DNA of 35,858 bases from DATBDN01 sp036269895 (lineage in GTDB: Bacteria; Actinomycetota; Thermoleophilia; Solirubrobacterales; Thermoleophilaceae), in contig DATBDN010000040.1 of the NCBI GenBank assembly GCA_036269895.1, positions 1 through 35,858 on the forward strand. Direction: 5' to 3'. Below the pieces are notes generated by a model that worked only from the letters and a program-made list of their open reading frames with translations, searched no databases and had not been told where the DNA came from. Made by a program: the position numbers and the translations under genes. Below, piece after piece: positions 14,752-24,200 of this stretch. Positions within the stretch are counted from its first letter, which is position 1; each line of letters starts with the position of its first letter.

Positions 14752-17364
14752 GTGAGCCTGAGCTGGGGCGGCGTGCGCGTAGCTCGATACCTGTTGGCGC
14801 TGCTGGCCGCAGTGCTGCTGGCCTATGCGGCTTTCCTGGTCTTCAACATCCCGGATCCGATCCCCGGGTTCTGGGACCGCATCTACAACGTCATCGAGTT
14901 CCTGGCCGCCGGCATCTGCCTGCTGCGCGGGCTGACCCAGCGCGAGGAGCGGCGGGGCTGGATCCTGCTGGGGCTCGGGATGCTCTGCTTCGCGCTCGGA
15001 GACGTCTATTGGACGCTCGTCCTGAAGCACAAGGACGAGATCCCCGTCCCCTCGCCGGCCGACGCCGGCTACCTGCTCTTCTACCCGTTCGCCTACGGCG
15101 CACTGGTGGTGCTCGTGCGCACGCGTGCCGATCGGTTTGCGCCGGGCCTCTGGCTCGAGGGCGCGGTCGGCTCGTTCGCCGTCGCGGCGATAGGCGCGGC
15201 GCTGCTGCAGAAGCCGATCGAGGCGGCCACCGGCGGTTCCGCCACGACCGTGGCGGCCAGCATCGCCTACCCGCTCGCGGACATCCTGCTCTTCTCGCTG
15301 GTGGTCGGCGTGGTGATCCTCACCGGCGTCCGTCAGGGCCATGGCTGGACCTGGATCGTCACGGCCGTCGGCTTCGGAATCTTCGCGGTGACCGACGCGG
15401 TCTACGGCTATCAGACGGCCGCCGGCACCTACGTCGACAACACCATCCTCGACATCGGGTGGCCCGCGGCGTTCACGCTGTTCGCCTTCGCCGCCTGGCT
15501 CAAGCCGGAGCGCGTCCGGACCAGCCGGCTCGAGGGCTGGCAGAGCGCCCTCCTGCCCGGCATCTTCGGCCTCACCTCGCTCGCCGTCCTGATCTACGCG
15601 AGCCTCGACGAGGTCTACGCCGTCGCGGTCGTGCTGGCGGCGGTGTCGCTGGTGGCCGTGATTGCGCGGATGGCGCTGTTGGTGGCGCAGCGGCTGGCAA
15701 CGGTCGGGGAGCTCGGAGCCAGCGAGGAGCGCTACCGCGCGCTCGTGCGCAGCGTGCCGGACACGATCATCACGCTCTTCGACCGCAACCTGCGGCTGGT
15801 GTTCTTCGACGGAGCCGGCATCGACGCCGACATGCGCGCATCACTCGCGCGCGGTGTGCGCGGGGCCGACATCGCCGAGCCGGATCAGCGCGCCGAGCTG
15901 GATGCGCGCCTGCGCGACGGCCTTGCCGGCGTCTATGTGACCCACGAGATCTCGTTCCCGTCCACCACCGGCCGGATGTGGTCACTCGAGATCGGGCCGT
16001 ACTGCCCCGACGCCATCCACGTGGATGGCGTGTTCTGCGTGGCGCGCAACGTGACCGGGCGCCGTGAGGCCGAGCGCGCGCTGGCGCACCAGGCACTGCA
16101 CGACGCCCTGACCGGCCTGGCCAACCGGGTTCTGTTCATGGACCGGCTCGAGCAGGCGCTCGCGCGGCTTCAGCGGCATGCGTCGCCGCTGGCGCTGCTG
16201 TTCGTCGACCTGGACCACTTCAAGGTGGTCAACGACAGCCTCGGCCACGCCGCCGGCGACGAGGTGCTCGTGCAGGCCGCCGAGCGGCTGCGGCGCGCGC
16301 TGCGGCCGGTCGACACGATCGCCCGCTTCGGCGGCGACGAGTTCGTGGTCCTCTGCGAGGACGCGGCCGGCCGCGCCGAGGCGGAGGAGATCGCCGGGCG
16401 CATCAGCATCGCGCTGGCACGCCCGTTCAAGATCAGCGGACAGGACGTGGTGCTGACAGCCAGCTGCGGCATCGTCATCGCGAACGACACGCACAACGAC
16501 GCGGGTGCGCTGCTGCGCGATGCGGACACGGCGATGTACCGGGCGAAGGAGCGCGGGCGCGCGAACTCACAGGTCTTCGACAACAGCATGCGCATGCGCG
16601 CGGTGCAGCGGCTCGAGCTCGAGACGGCGCTGCGGCGCGCGATCGAGACGAACGAGCTGCGCGTGCTCTACCAGCCGCAGGTGCGGCTCGCCGACGGCGC
16701 CACCGTCGCCTGTGAGGCGCTCGTGCGCTGGGCGCACCCGGAGCGCGGGCTGATCGACCCGGCCGACTTCATCCCGATCGCCGAGGAGAGCGGCCTGATC
16801 ACGCCGCTCGGCGACTGGGTCCTGCGACGCGTGGTGCGCGACATGGCCCGTTCGCGCGCACCGCTGCCGGTCAGCGTGAACGTCTCGCCGCGACAGCTGG
16901 CCGAGCCTGACTTCGTCGACACCGTGCGCGCGACCATCGCGGAGGGCGGCATCGATCCGGGCGAGATCTGCCTGGAGGTCACCGAGAGCGCGCTGTTCTC
17001 GGACCCGGATACCGCGCTGCTCCGCCTGAGCGCGCTGCGCGCAATCGGGGTGCGGCTCGCGATCGACGACTTCGGCATCGGGTTCTCGTCGCTGTGGCAC
17101 CTGCGTCAGGTGCCGGAGGTGGACCTGCTGAAGATCGACCGCGCCTTCATCAGCGAGGTCGGCCGCAACCCCAGGGACTCGGCGATCGTCGGCGCCGTGA
17201 TCGTGCTGGCAGGCACGCTCGGCATGGACATCGTGGCCGAGGGGATCGAGACGCAGGAGCAGGCCGAGGAGCTGCGCGGGATGGGCGCCGACTACGGCCA
17301 GGGCTGGTTCTTCGGGCGTCCCCGCGAGCTGCACGACCTCGGGCAACTGGTCAGCACCTCCTAG
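14752..17364 (+). CDS. Membrane GGDEF-EAL protein (c-di-GMP synthase/phosphodiesterase)
   Basis: An 870-residue protein. About ten hydrophobic segments fill residues 8-320 (for example RYLLALLAAVLLAYAAFLVF and GWILLGLGMLCFALGDVYW), then a PAS-like domain at about 325-440, GGDEF domain with intact GGDEF at 527-531 and an RxxD inhibitory site (RPVD) five residues before it, and an EAL domain with EAL at 655-657, EVTESAL, IDDFGIGFSSL, LLKIDRAFI and VAEGIET. All expected catalytic residues of both domains are present. GTG 14752 is chosen as the first codon before the hydrophobic start; no good ribosome site is seen. It sits between the ATPase and permease of a likely ABC exporter, and its stop is inside the permease gene's probable promoter. 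Confidence 0.92.
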   Translation: MSLSWGGVRVARYLLALLAAVLLAYAAFLVFNIPDPIPGFWDRIYNVIEFLAAGICLLRGLTQREERRGWILLGLGMLCFALGDVYWTLVLKHKDEIPVPSPADAGYLLFYPFAYGALVVLVRTRADRFAPGLWLEGAVGSFAVAAIGAALLQKPIEAATGGSATTVAASIAYPLADILLFSLVVGVVILTGVRQGHGWTWIVTAVGFGIFAVTDAVYGYQTAAGTYVDNTILDIGWPAAFTLFAFAAWLKPERVRTSRLEGWQSALLPGIFGLTSLAVLIYASLDEVYAVAVVLAAVSLVAVIARMALLVAQRLATVGELGASEERYRALVRSVPDTIITLFDRNLRLVFFDGAGIDADMRASLARGVRGADIAEPDQRAELDARLRDGLAGVYVTHEISFPSTTGRMWSLEIGPYCPDAIHVDGVFCVARNVTGRREAERALAHQALHDALTGLANRVLFMDRLEQALARLQRHASPLALLFVDLDHFKVVNDSLGHAAGDEVLVQAAERLRRALRPVDTIARFGGDEFVVLCEDAAGRAEAEEIAGRISIALARPFKISGQDVVLTASCGIVIANDTHNDAGALLRDADTAMYRAKERGRANSQVFDNSMRMRAVQRLELETALRRAIETNELRVLYQPQVRLADGATVACEALVRWAHPERGLIDPADFIPIAEESGLITPLGDWVLRRVVRDMARSRAPLPVSVNVSPRQLAEPDFVDTVRATIAEGGIDPGEICLEVTESALFSDPDTALLRLSALRAIGVRLAIDDFGIGFSSLWHLRQVPEVDLLKIDRAFISEVGRNPRDSAIVGAVIVLAGTLGMDIVAEGIETQEQAEELRGMGADYGQGWFFGRPRELHDLGQLVSTS

Positions 17365-17367
17365 CCT
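17362..17367 (+). promoter_or_regulatory. Putative -10 box TAGCCT for the ABC-2 permease gene
   Basis: TAGCCT lies 8 nt before ATG 17376, with no Shine-Dalgarno in between. Its first three bases are the TAG stop of the GGDEF-EAL gene. This suggests the permease can be transcribed on its own rather than only by readthrough. Confidence 0.4.
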
Positions 17368-17375
17368 CGTTCCCG

Positions 17376-18140
17376 ATGACCGGGGCCCCTGGACTTTGGT
17401 GGCTTGCGCGCCGCGAGACGCTGCGCGTGTCCAAGCTCTGGACGCAGACCGTCCTCGCGCCTGTCATCTCGTCCACCCTCTTCATCGTCGTCTTCGGGCT
17501 GTCGCTGAGCGGCCGCATCCGCCACGTCGACGGCTTTGAGTACCGGCAGTTCATCGTGCCTGGCCTGATTGCGATGGCGATGGTCCAGGCGGCCTACAAC
17601 AACAACGCGTCGTCCATCTTCCAGGCGCGCTTCGACCGTTATGTGCACGACGTGCTGTCGGCACCGATGCACGCCTGGCAGATGAACGTGGGCTTCAACG
17701 TCGGCGGCTTCGTGCGCGCGCTGCTGATCGGCCTGTCGATGCTGGTGCTGGCGTTGCCGCTCACGGGCGTGCCCGTCCACAACCCGTTCGAGCTGGTCGT
17801 CGCGGTCGTGCTGGCGGTGGTCCTGTTTGCGTCGTTCGGGACCGTGGTCGGCATCTACGCCCAGACGTGGGACCACACGACGTTCGTCTCGAACATCCTG
17901 ATCCTGCCGCTCACGTTCCTCGGCGGCGTCTTCTACTCGGTCGACATCCTGCCCTCGCCTTGGCACGAGCTGTCGCATGTGAACCCGATGTTCTACCTCG
18001 TGCAGTCAGTTCGCTACGGCTTCCTCGGGACGAGCGATGTGAGCGTCTGGCTCGCGCTGGGCGTGACGGCAGGGCTGGCGATCCCGGCGTTCCTGTGGTC
18101 GCACTGGCTGTTCGCCACCGGCCGCAAGCTGAAGGCTTGA
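17376..18140 (+). CDS. ABC-2-type transporter permease
   Basis: A 254-residue integral membrane protein with about six hydrophobic segments: LAPVISSTLFIVVFGLSL near residue 30, FIVPGLIAMAMVQAAY near 60, VGGFVRALLIGLSMLVLALPL near 115, LVVAVVLAVVLFASFGTVVG near 140, FVSNILILPLTFLGGVFYSV near 180 and WLALGVTAGLAIPAFLW near 235. The order with FxQARFDRYVHDVLSAPM and the HVNPMFYLVQSVRYGFLG loop matches ABC-2 permeases such as NodJ and DrrB. The probable ATPase is at 13962-14699. No other ABC gene is present in the window. Its TGA stop overlaps the TTG start of the glycosylase gene. Confidence 0.9.
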   Translation: MTGAPGLWWLARRETLRVSKLWTQTVLAPVISSTLFIVVFGLSLSGRIRHVDGFEYRQFIVPGLIAMAMVQAAYNNNASSIFQARFDRYVHDVLSAPMHAWQMNVGFNVGGFVRALLIGLSMLVLALPLTGVPVHNPFELVVAVVLAVVLFASFGTVVGIYAQTWDHTTFVSNILILPLTFLGGVFYSVDILPSPWHELSHVNPMFYLVQSVRYGFLGTSDVSVWLALGVTAGLAIPAFLWSHWLFATGRKLKA

Positions 18141-18805
18141 GCCTCGAAGAGCTCGAACAGCGCGTCGTCAACTGCCGCCTCTGCCCGCGGCTCGTCGAGT
18201 GGCGTGAGAAGGTCGCGCGTGAGAAGCGCGCCGCCTTCGCCGACGAGGATTACTGGGGTCGGCCAATGCCCGGCTTTGGCGATCCGCGGGCTCACGTCTT
18301 CGTGCTGGGTCTGGCGCCCGCGGCGCACGGGGGCAACCGCACCGGCCGCATCTTCACCGGCGACCGCTCCGGCGACTGGCTGTTCGCGTCGCTTTACCGC
18401 ACCGGGTATGCCAACCAGCCGCAGTCGGTCCGGGCCGGCGACGGCCTCGCCCTGACCGACATGTGGATCACGGCCGCGGTCCGCTGCGCGCCGCCGGCGA
18501 ACAAGCCGCTGCCTTCGGAACGTGACAACTGCCTTCCCTACGCCGCTGAGGAACTCGAGCTGCTTCGGAACGTGCGCGTGATCCTCGCGCTCGGCGCGTT
18601 CGCGTGGGATGCCGCACTGCGCCTGCACGGCGGCATCCGGCCGCGGCCGAAGTTCGGCCATCAGGCCGAAGCTGAGCTTCCGGGTGGGCGCATCTTGCTG
18701 GGCTCGTTCCACCCGAGCCAGCAGAACACGTTCACCGGGAAGCTGACCGAGCCCATGCTCGACGCCGTCTTTACACGTGCACGCGCGTTAACGCGCGCGA
18801 AATAG
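18137..18805 (+). CDS. Family 5 uracil-DNA glycosylase (UdgB-like, 4Fe-4S)
   Basis: A 222-residue base-excision repair enzyme. Cys13 and Cys16 (NCRLC) and two later Cys (VRCAPP and DNCLPY) are placed like the iron-sulfur ligands of family 4/5 enzymes. The active-site motif GLAPAAHGGNRTGRIFTGD is typical of family 5, which lacks the usual polar catalytic residue and acts on uracil and some other deaminated or oxidised bases; the second motif SFHPSQQNTFTG is present. The likely start is TTG 18137, overlapping the permease stop as TTGA, because the protein begins immediately with the SLEELEQRVVNCRLC helix. The 3' end contains a 16-bp palindrome. Confidence 0.9.
   Translation: MSLEELEQRVVNCRLCPRLVEWREKVAREKRAAFADEDYWGRPMPGFGDPRAHVFVLGLAPAAHGGNRTGRIFTGDRSGDWLFASLYRTGYANQPQSVRAGDGLALTDMWITAAVRCAPPANKPLPSERDNCLPYAAEELELLRNVRVILALGAFAWDAALRLHGGIRPRPKFGHQAEAELPGGRILLGSFHPSQQNTFTGKLTEPMLDAVFTRARALTRAK
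18782..18797. repeat. 16-bp perfect palindrome CGCGCGTTAACGCGCG
   Basis: The palindrome lies within the last codons of the glycosylase gene, upstream of the second GGDEF-EAL gene. It has no loop and no T-run after it, so it is not a standard terminator; as duplex DNA it could be an operator. Confidence 0.5.
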
Positions 18806-18847
18806 GTGCTCAACCTGCTCAAGCAGCGCCCCAACGTGGTCGAATAA
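18806..18847 (+). CDS. Possible 13-codon leader ORF before the GAF-GGDEF-EAL gene
   Basis: Immediately after the glycosylase TAG, in the same frame, GTG opens a 13-residue ORF (VLNLLKQRPNVVE) that ends six bases before ATG 18854. It may be a leader peptide, a remnant of a longer C-terminus, or chance. There is no ribosome site in front of it. Confidence 0.2.
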   Translation: MLNLLKQRPNVVE

Positions 18848-18853
18848 GTCCCC

Positions 18854-21070
18854 ATGGCAAGGGCACCCGCCGAGGACCGGCGCGACGCACTCGCGGAGCT
18901 GCTTGCACTCGTCTCGTCCGTGGAGGACGCCGACGAAGCGATCCAACGCGGGCTTGATTACACCGCCGACGCCGTCGGCGCGGAGTTCGCTGCGATCGTG
19001 CGGCAGGGCACGGTGGTCGCATCACGTGGCTTCCGGTCAGCCGACGTGCCGATCCTGGCGCTGGTCGACATCGCCGAAGGACGCGCGAAGCTGCTCGACT
19101 ACGGCGGCTTTCGCAGCTCCGAATGCGCCGCGGTGGCGATCGAGGACGAAACCGATGCGCGGCTGGTGCTCTGCCGCGTCGACCGCGACTTCAGCGACGA
19201 CGACCAGCAGTTACTGCACGCGATGGGCCGCGTGCTCACGCTGGCCGTGCGCATGCTGCGCCGCCAGACGCTGTTGGAACGCCTGTCGCGGATCCAGCGC
19301 TCGATCGTGCACCGGGCCGCGCTGCAGGACGTGCTCGACGGCATCGTCGGCGGCGCGAGCGAGCTGTTGGGCGACGAGATCGCGGTGCTGCGCCTGGTCG
19401 AGCCGCACAACGAGTCGCAGATGATCCTGGCCGCGGCAACCGGCGTGCCGAACGACCTGATGGAAGCCGTACGCCGCAGCCCGATCGGCCAGGGCGTCGG
19501 CGGCTTGGCGGTCGAGCGGAACTCGCTGGTCCTCGAGGAGTCGTATTCCGGCTGGGAGAGCGGGATGCGGGCTTACCGCGAGCGCGGGCTCCGGGCGGCG
19601 ATGGCAGCGCCGGTGCACGAGAACGGCGTTCCGGTCGGCTCGCTCACAGTCGCCTCCTTCCGCCCTGGCCGCCACTACACGCAGGCCGAGCAGGAGGTCC
19701 TGTCGGCATTCGCCGAGCACGCGAGCCTGGCTCTCACGGACGCGCGCAACTTCGAGGACGCCATGCACCAGGCGTTCCACGACTCGCTCACCGGCCTGCC
19801 CAACCGCGCGCTGTTCCTCGACCGTCTGGAGCTGGCGCACGCGCGTGCGCGGCGCTCGGGCTCGCCGATCGCGGTGCTCTTCATGGACCTTGACGCGTTC
19901 AAGCACGTCAACGACAGCCTGGGCCATGCCGCCGGCGACGAACTGCTTGTGATGGTCGCGGGGCGGCTACGCCGCTGGGTGCGCCCATCGGACACGGCAG
20001 CGCGCTTCGGCGGCGACGAGTTTGCGGTCCTGCTCGAGGACCTCGATGCGTCGAACGCGGCGCAGCTCGTCGCCCAGCGCATCCTGGACTCGTTGCGGGA
20101 GCCATTCGAGATCCACGGACAGGAGCTGTTCGTCGGCGCGAGCATCGGGATCGCGTCGAGCGCGCACCCCGGAAGCGACGACCTGCTGCGCAACGCCGAC
20201 CTCGCGATGTACCGGGCGAAGGGGCTCGGCAAGGGACGCTTCCAGACGTTCGAGCCTGGGATGCACGTGGCCGTGCTCGAACGGCTCGCGCTCGAGGTCG
20301 ACCTGCAGCACGCGCTCGACCGCGGCGAGATGACGGTCCACTATCAGCCCGTCGTCGAGCTGGCGACCCAGAGGATCATCGCTCTCGAGGCGCTCGTGCG
20401 CTGGCAGCACCCGGCGCGCGGGATGATTCAACCTGGCGAGTTCATCGCACTGGCTGAGGAGACCGGCCACATCCACCGCCTCGGTCACTGGGTGCTCGCG
20501 CAGGCGGCGCGTGACGCTTGTGCATGGAACGCCGGAGTGCGCGCCGACGCGCCTGTGCGGATCGGGGTGAACCTCTCGGGTCGGCAGCTGCAGGAGCCAA
20601 CGCTCGTTGGGCAGATAGCGGCTGTGCTTGCAGACAGCGGGCTGCCCGCGAAGATGCTCGTGCTCGAGGTCACGGAGACCGTGCTGATGCAGGACCTGGA
20701 GGGCACCGTCGCCAAGCTGCAGGAGCTCAGGCGGCTGGGCCTCGGCCTGTCGGTCGACGACTTCGGGACCGGCTATTCGTCGCTGCAGTACCTGCGCCGG
20801 TTCCCGCTCGACAGCCTCAAGATCGCCAAGTCGTTCGTCGACGGCGTCGGCGGCCCGTCGCAGGATGCAGCCGTGGCGCGGGCGATCATCGAGCTCGGCA
20901 CGAGCTTCCAGCTGAACGTGGTGGCCGAGGGGATCGAGCGGCCCGAGCAGCACACGCATCTGATCAAGCTGGGCTGCACCCACGGTCAGGGCTTCCTCTA
21001 CTCGCGCCCCGTGCCCGCCGACCAGGTGGAGCAGATGCTGGCGAACGGCCACCTGGCCGTGCGCCCTTAG
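18854..21070 (+). CDS. Soluble GAF-GAF-GGDEF-EAL protein (c-di-GMP turnover)
   Basis: A 738-residue cytoplasmic protein. Two GAF-like sensor regions cover about residues 15-135 and 150-295 (the second with LGDEIAVLRLVEP, PIGQGVGGLAVERN, AAMAAPVHENGVPVGSLTV). The GGDEF domain has intact GGDEF at 386-390 with an RxxD inhibitory site (RPSD) upstream, and the EAL domain has EAL at 512-514, EVTETVL, VDDFGTGYSSL, LKIAKSFVDG and VAEGIER. Both catalytic sites look intact. Compared with the GGDEF-EAL protein at 14752 it lacks membrane segments, so it probably senses an internal ligand or redox state. Its TAG stop shares a TTAG quartet with the DUF2795 gene on the other strand. Confidence 0.93.
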   Translation: MARAPAEDRRDALAELLALVSSVEDADEAIQRGLDYTADAVGAEFAAIVRQGTVVASRGFRSADVPILALVDIAEGRAKLLDYGGFRSSECAAVAIEDETDARLVLCRVDRDFSDDDQQLLHAMGRVLTLAVRMLRRQTLLERLSRIQRSIVHRAALQDVLDGIVGGASELLGDEIAVLRLVEPHNESQMILAAATGVPNDLMEAVRRSPIGQGVGGLAVERNSLVLEESYSGWESGMRAYRERGLRAAMAAPVHENGVPVGSLTVASFRPGRHYTQAEQEVLSAFAEHASLALTDARNFEDAMHQAFHDSLTGLPNRALFLDRLELAHARARRSGSPIAVLFMDLDAFKHVNDSLGHAAGDELLVMVAGRLRRWVRPSDTAARFGGDEFAVLLEDLDASNAAQLVAQRILDSLREPFEIHGQELFVGASIGIASSAHPGSDDLLRNADLAMYRAKGLGKGRFQTFEPGMHVAVLERLALEVDLQHALDRGEMTVHYQPVVELATQRIIALEALVRWQHPARGMIQPGEFIALAEETGHIHRLGHWVLAQAARDACAWNAGVRADAPVRIGVNLSGRQLQEPTLVGQIAAVLADSGLPAKMLVLEVTETVLMQDLEGTVAKLQELRRLGLGLSVDDFGTGYSSLQYLRRFPLDSLKIAKSFVDGVGGPSQDAAVARAIIELGTSFQLNVVAEGIERPEQHTHLIKLGCTHGQGFLYSRPVPADQVEQMLANGHLAVRP

Positions 21071-21246
21071 GCGTCGGGGCCGAGCTCCGCCTCGACCTCG
21101 CCGCGCGACTCGTACTGCTCGCGGCTGAGCCGCTGCAGCCGCTCGATCTCCGGCTGCGGCGCATCCGCCTCCTCGGCAGCGTCGATCAGGTCCAGCTTGG
21201 TCGCCGGGAAGTGCAGTCGCTCGATCCAGCTGCCGCGGGCCTCCAT
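21067..21246 (-). CDS. Small DUF2795-like protein
   Basis: A 59-residue protein from ATG 21246, or 70 residues from ATG 21279 in the same frame. The sequence order LHFPATKLDLIDAAEEADA, then EIERLQRLSREQYESRGEV, resembles DUF2795, a short domain of unknown function common in actinobacteria, in which a FPAxKxxLIxxA strand-helix precedes a helix ending with a REY motif. I prefer the shorter form because the domain starts close to it and the longer form would abut the lhr GTG with no spacer at all. It is divergent from lhr and convergent with the GAF-GGDEF-EAL gene. A much longer open frame on this strand is only the antisense of lhr. Confidence 0.66.
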   Translation of the reverse strand: MEARGSWIERLHFPATKLDLIDAAEEADAPQPEIERLQRLSREQYESRGEVEAELGPDA

Positions 21247-21266
21247 GGCGGGAGTGATACCCGAAG

Positions 21267-21272
21267 TAGGCT
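21267..21272 (+). promoter_or_regulatory. Putative -10 box TAGGCT for lhr (leaderless)
   Basis: TAGGCT lies 7 nt before GTG 21280 and no Shine-Dalgarno separates them. It is the same hexamer as at 11435 and 33388. The PafBC-type TTGTCRGTG element is not present eight bases upstream. Confidence 0.42.
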
Positions 21273-21279
21273 GAGACAT

Positions 21280-24200
21280 GTGCCTCTGACCTCGTTCACC
21301 CCCCAGGTCCGAGACTGGTTTCTGCGTTCGTTTGCGGCGCCAACGGAGGCGCAGACGCAGGCGTGGCCGGCCATTGCCCGCGGCGAGAACGTGCTGCTCT
21401 CGGCACCCACCGGATCTGGCAAGACGCTTGCCGCCTTCCTCTGGGCGCTCGACCGGCTGGTGGCCGAGCCGGGCGAGGGCACGCGACTCGTCTACGTCTC
21501 CCCGCTGAAGGCGCTCTCCTACGACATCGAGCGCAACCTGCGCGCGCCGCTCAAGGGCATCGGCGCCGACCTGCGCGTGTCGATCAGGACCGGCGACACG
21601 CCGCAGCGTGAGCGCCAGCAGATGCTCAAGACGCCGCCCGACATCCTCATCACGACGCCCGAGTCGCTCTACCTGATGCTGACCTCGCGTGCCCAGGAGT
21701 TCCTGAACAGCGCGAAATGGCTGATCGTGGACGAGGTCCACGCGGTGGCGCGCACGAAGCGCGGCGCCCATCTGGCGCTGACCATGGAACGGCTCGAGCA
21801 GCTGGCCGAGGAGCCACTGCAGCGGATTGCGCTGTCGGCGACGCAGCGGCCGCTGGAAGAGGTGGCACGGTTCGTGGTGGGACCCAAGCGGCAGTGCACC
21901 GTCATCGACACCGGTATGCGCAAGCCCCTCGACCTGGAGATCCGCGTGCCCGTCGAGGACATGACCGAGCCGGACTCCGAGGTGGACCTGAACGAGGTGA
22001 TCGACGGCACCGCTGCGACGCGCCGCTCGATCTGGCCGGCGATCTACCCCGAGCTGCTGGAGCTCGTCAAGACGCACCGCTCGACGATCGTGTTCGTGAA
22101 CAACCGCCGTTCGGCCGAGCGGCTGGCGCTGCGGCTGAACGAGCTCGCGGCGGAGGAGACCGGCGAGGACGAGCCGCCCGTCGAGATCGCACGGGCCCAT
22201 CACGGCTCTCTGGCCCGCGAGGAGCGCCTGGTCGTCGAGGACCTCCTGAAGTCGGGCCAGCTGCCGTGCCTGGTGGCCACCTCGTCGCTCGAGCTCGGCA
22301 TCGACATGGGCGCGGTGGACCTCGTGATCCAGGTCGAGTCGCCGAAGTCCGTGACCGCCGGCCTGCAGCGGATCGGCCGCGCCGGACACGGCCCCGGTGA
22401 GGTGGCGAAGGGCCGCATCTTTCCGAAGTTCCGTGCCGACCTGCTGGAGGCCGCAGTGGTCGCGCAGCGCATGCGCGAGGGCGAGATCGAACCGACGGTG
22501 GTGCCGCGCAACCCGCTCGACGTGCTGGCGCAGCAGGTTGTGGCCGTTGCAGCGGCCAGCGAGGGCGAGGTGCCGGCGGCGCAGGTGCTCGAGATGGCGC
22601 AGCGCACCTACAACTTCGCCGAGCTGACTCGCCCGCTGTTCGACAACGTGCTTGACATGCTCGACGGGCGCTATCCGTCCGAGGAGTTCAGCGAGCTGCG
22701 ACCACGGATCGTCTGGGACCGCGTGCACGACACGATCCGCGCGCGCCCGGGCGCTCGCCAGCTCGCGATCTTCAACGCGGGCACGATCCCCGACCGCGGG
22801 CTGTACGGCGTACACCTGCCGGACGGCCGGCGTGTCGGCGAGCTCGACGAGGAGATGGTGTACGAGGCGCGCCCAGGGCAGACGTTCCTGTTGGGCGCGA
22901 CCACGTGGCGGATCGAGGAGATCACGCGCGATCGCGTGATCGTGACGCCGGCACCCGGGTTGCCGGGCGCGGTGCCGTTCTGGAAGGGCGACCAGGTCGG
23001 GCGCCCGGTCGAGCTCGGCCGAGCGGTCGGGGAGTTCTCGCGCTGGGCGGTCGACAAGGAGCCCGAGGAGCTCGTCGCGGCGACCGACGTCGACCAGAAG
23101 GCGGCGAACAACCTGCTGGCCTTCCTGCGCGAGCAGCGCGAGGCCACGCGCGTGCTGCCGTCCGACCAGGCGATCGTGGTGGAGCGCTTCCGCGACGAGA
23201 TCGGGGACTGGCGCCTGTGCGTGCTGTCGCCTTTTGGCGGCCGCGTGCACTCTGCCTGGGCACTTGCCCTGTCGGCGCGCCTGCGCGACGAGCGCGGGCT
23301 CGAGGCGGACGCGATCTGGTCCGACGACGGCGTGATCGTGCACCTGCCGGACGCCGACGAGCCGCCGCCCGCCGAGATGGTGCTGCTCGAGCCTGACGAG
23401 CTCGACGACCTGCTGATGCGCGAGCTTGGCGGCTCGGCGTTGTTCGGGGCACGCTTCCGCGAGAACGCCGCCCGATCGCTGCTCATCCCGCGCGCGACGC
23501 CCGGCAAGCGCACGCCGCTCTGGCAACAGCGGCTGAAGGCGCAATCCCTGCTGGAGGTGGCGCGGCGCTTCGGGCAGTTCCCGGTCGTACTCGAGACCTA
23601 CCGCGAGTGCCTGCAGGACGTCTTCGACCTGCCGGCGCTGAAGGACCTGCTGCGCAAGCTCCACACGCGCGAGCTGTCGCTGGTGGAGGTCGAGACGCCG
23701 CACGCATCCCCGTACGCGTCGTCGCTCCTGTTCGACTACGTCGCCACCTACATGTACGAGGGCGATACCCCGAACGCCGAGCGCCGCGCCGCGGCGCTTG
23801 CGCTCGACCGCGATCTGCTGGCCGAGCTGCTCGGGCAGGAGGAGCTGCGCGACCTGATCGACCCGGGAGCGCTGGAGGAGATCGAGGCCGATCTCCAGCG
23901 GTTGAGCGATCGCCGGAAGGCGGCGACGACCGACCACCTGCACGACGTGCTGCGAGGGCTGGGCGACCTGACCTCCGCGGAAGTCGCAGCGCGCATGATC
24001 ACCGGCGTCGAACCCGAGTCGATGCTCGACCAGCTGGCTGCCGAGCGGCGGGCGGTGCGCATGCGCATCGGTGGCGAGGACCGTTGGATCACGGCGGAGG
24101 ACGCCGGGCTTTACCGCGACGCGTTCGGGGCAGTGCCGCCGGGCGGCCTGCCTGAAGCCTTCATCGAACCCGTCGAGGAGCCGTTCCTGCGCATCACCCG

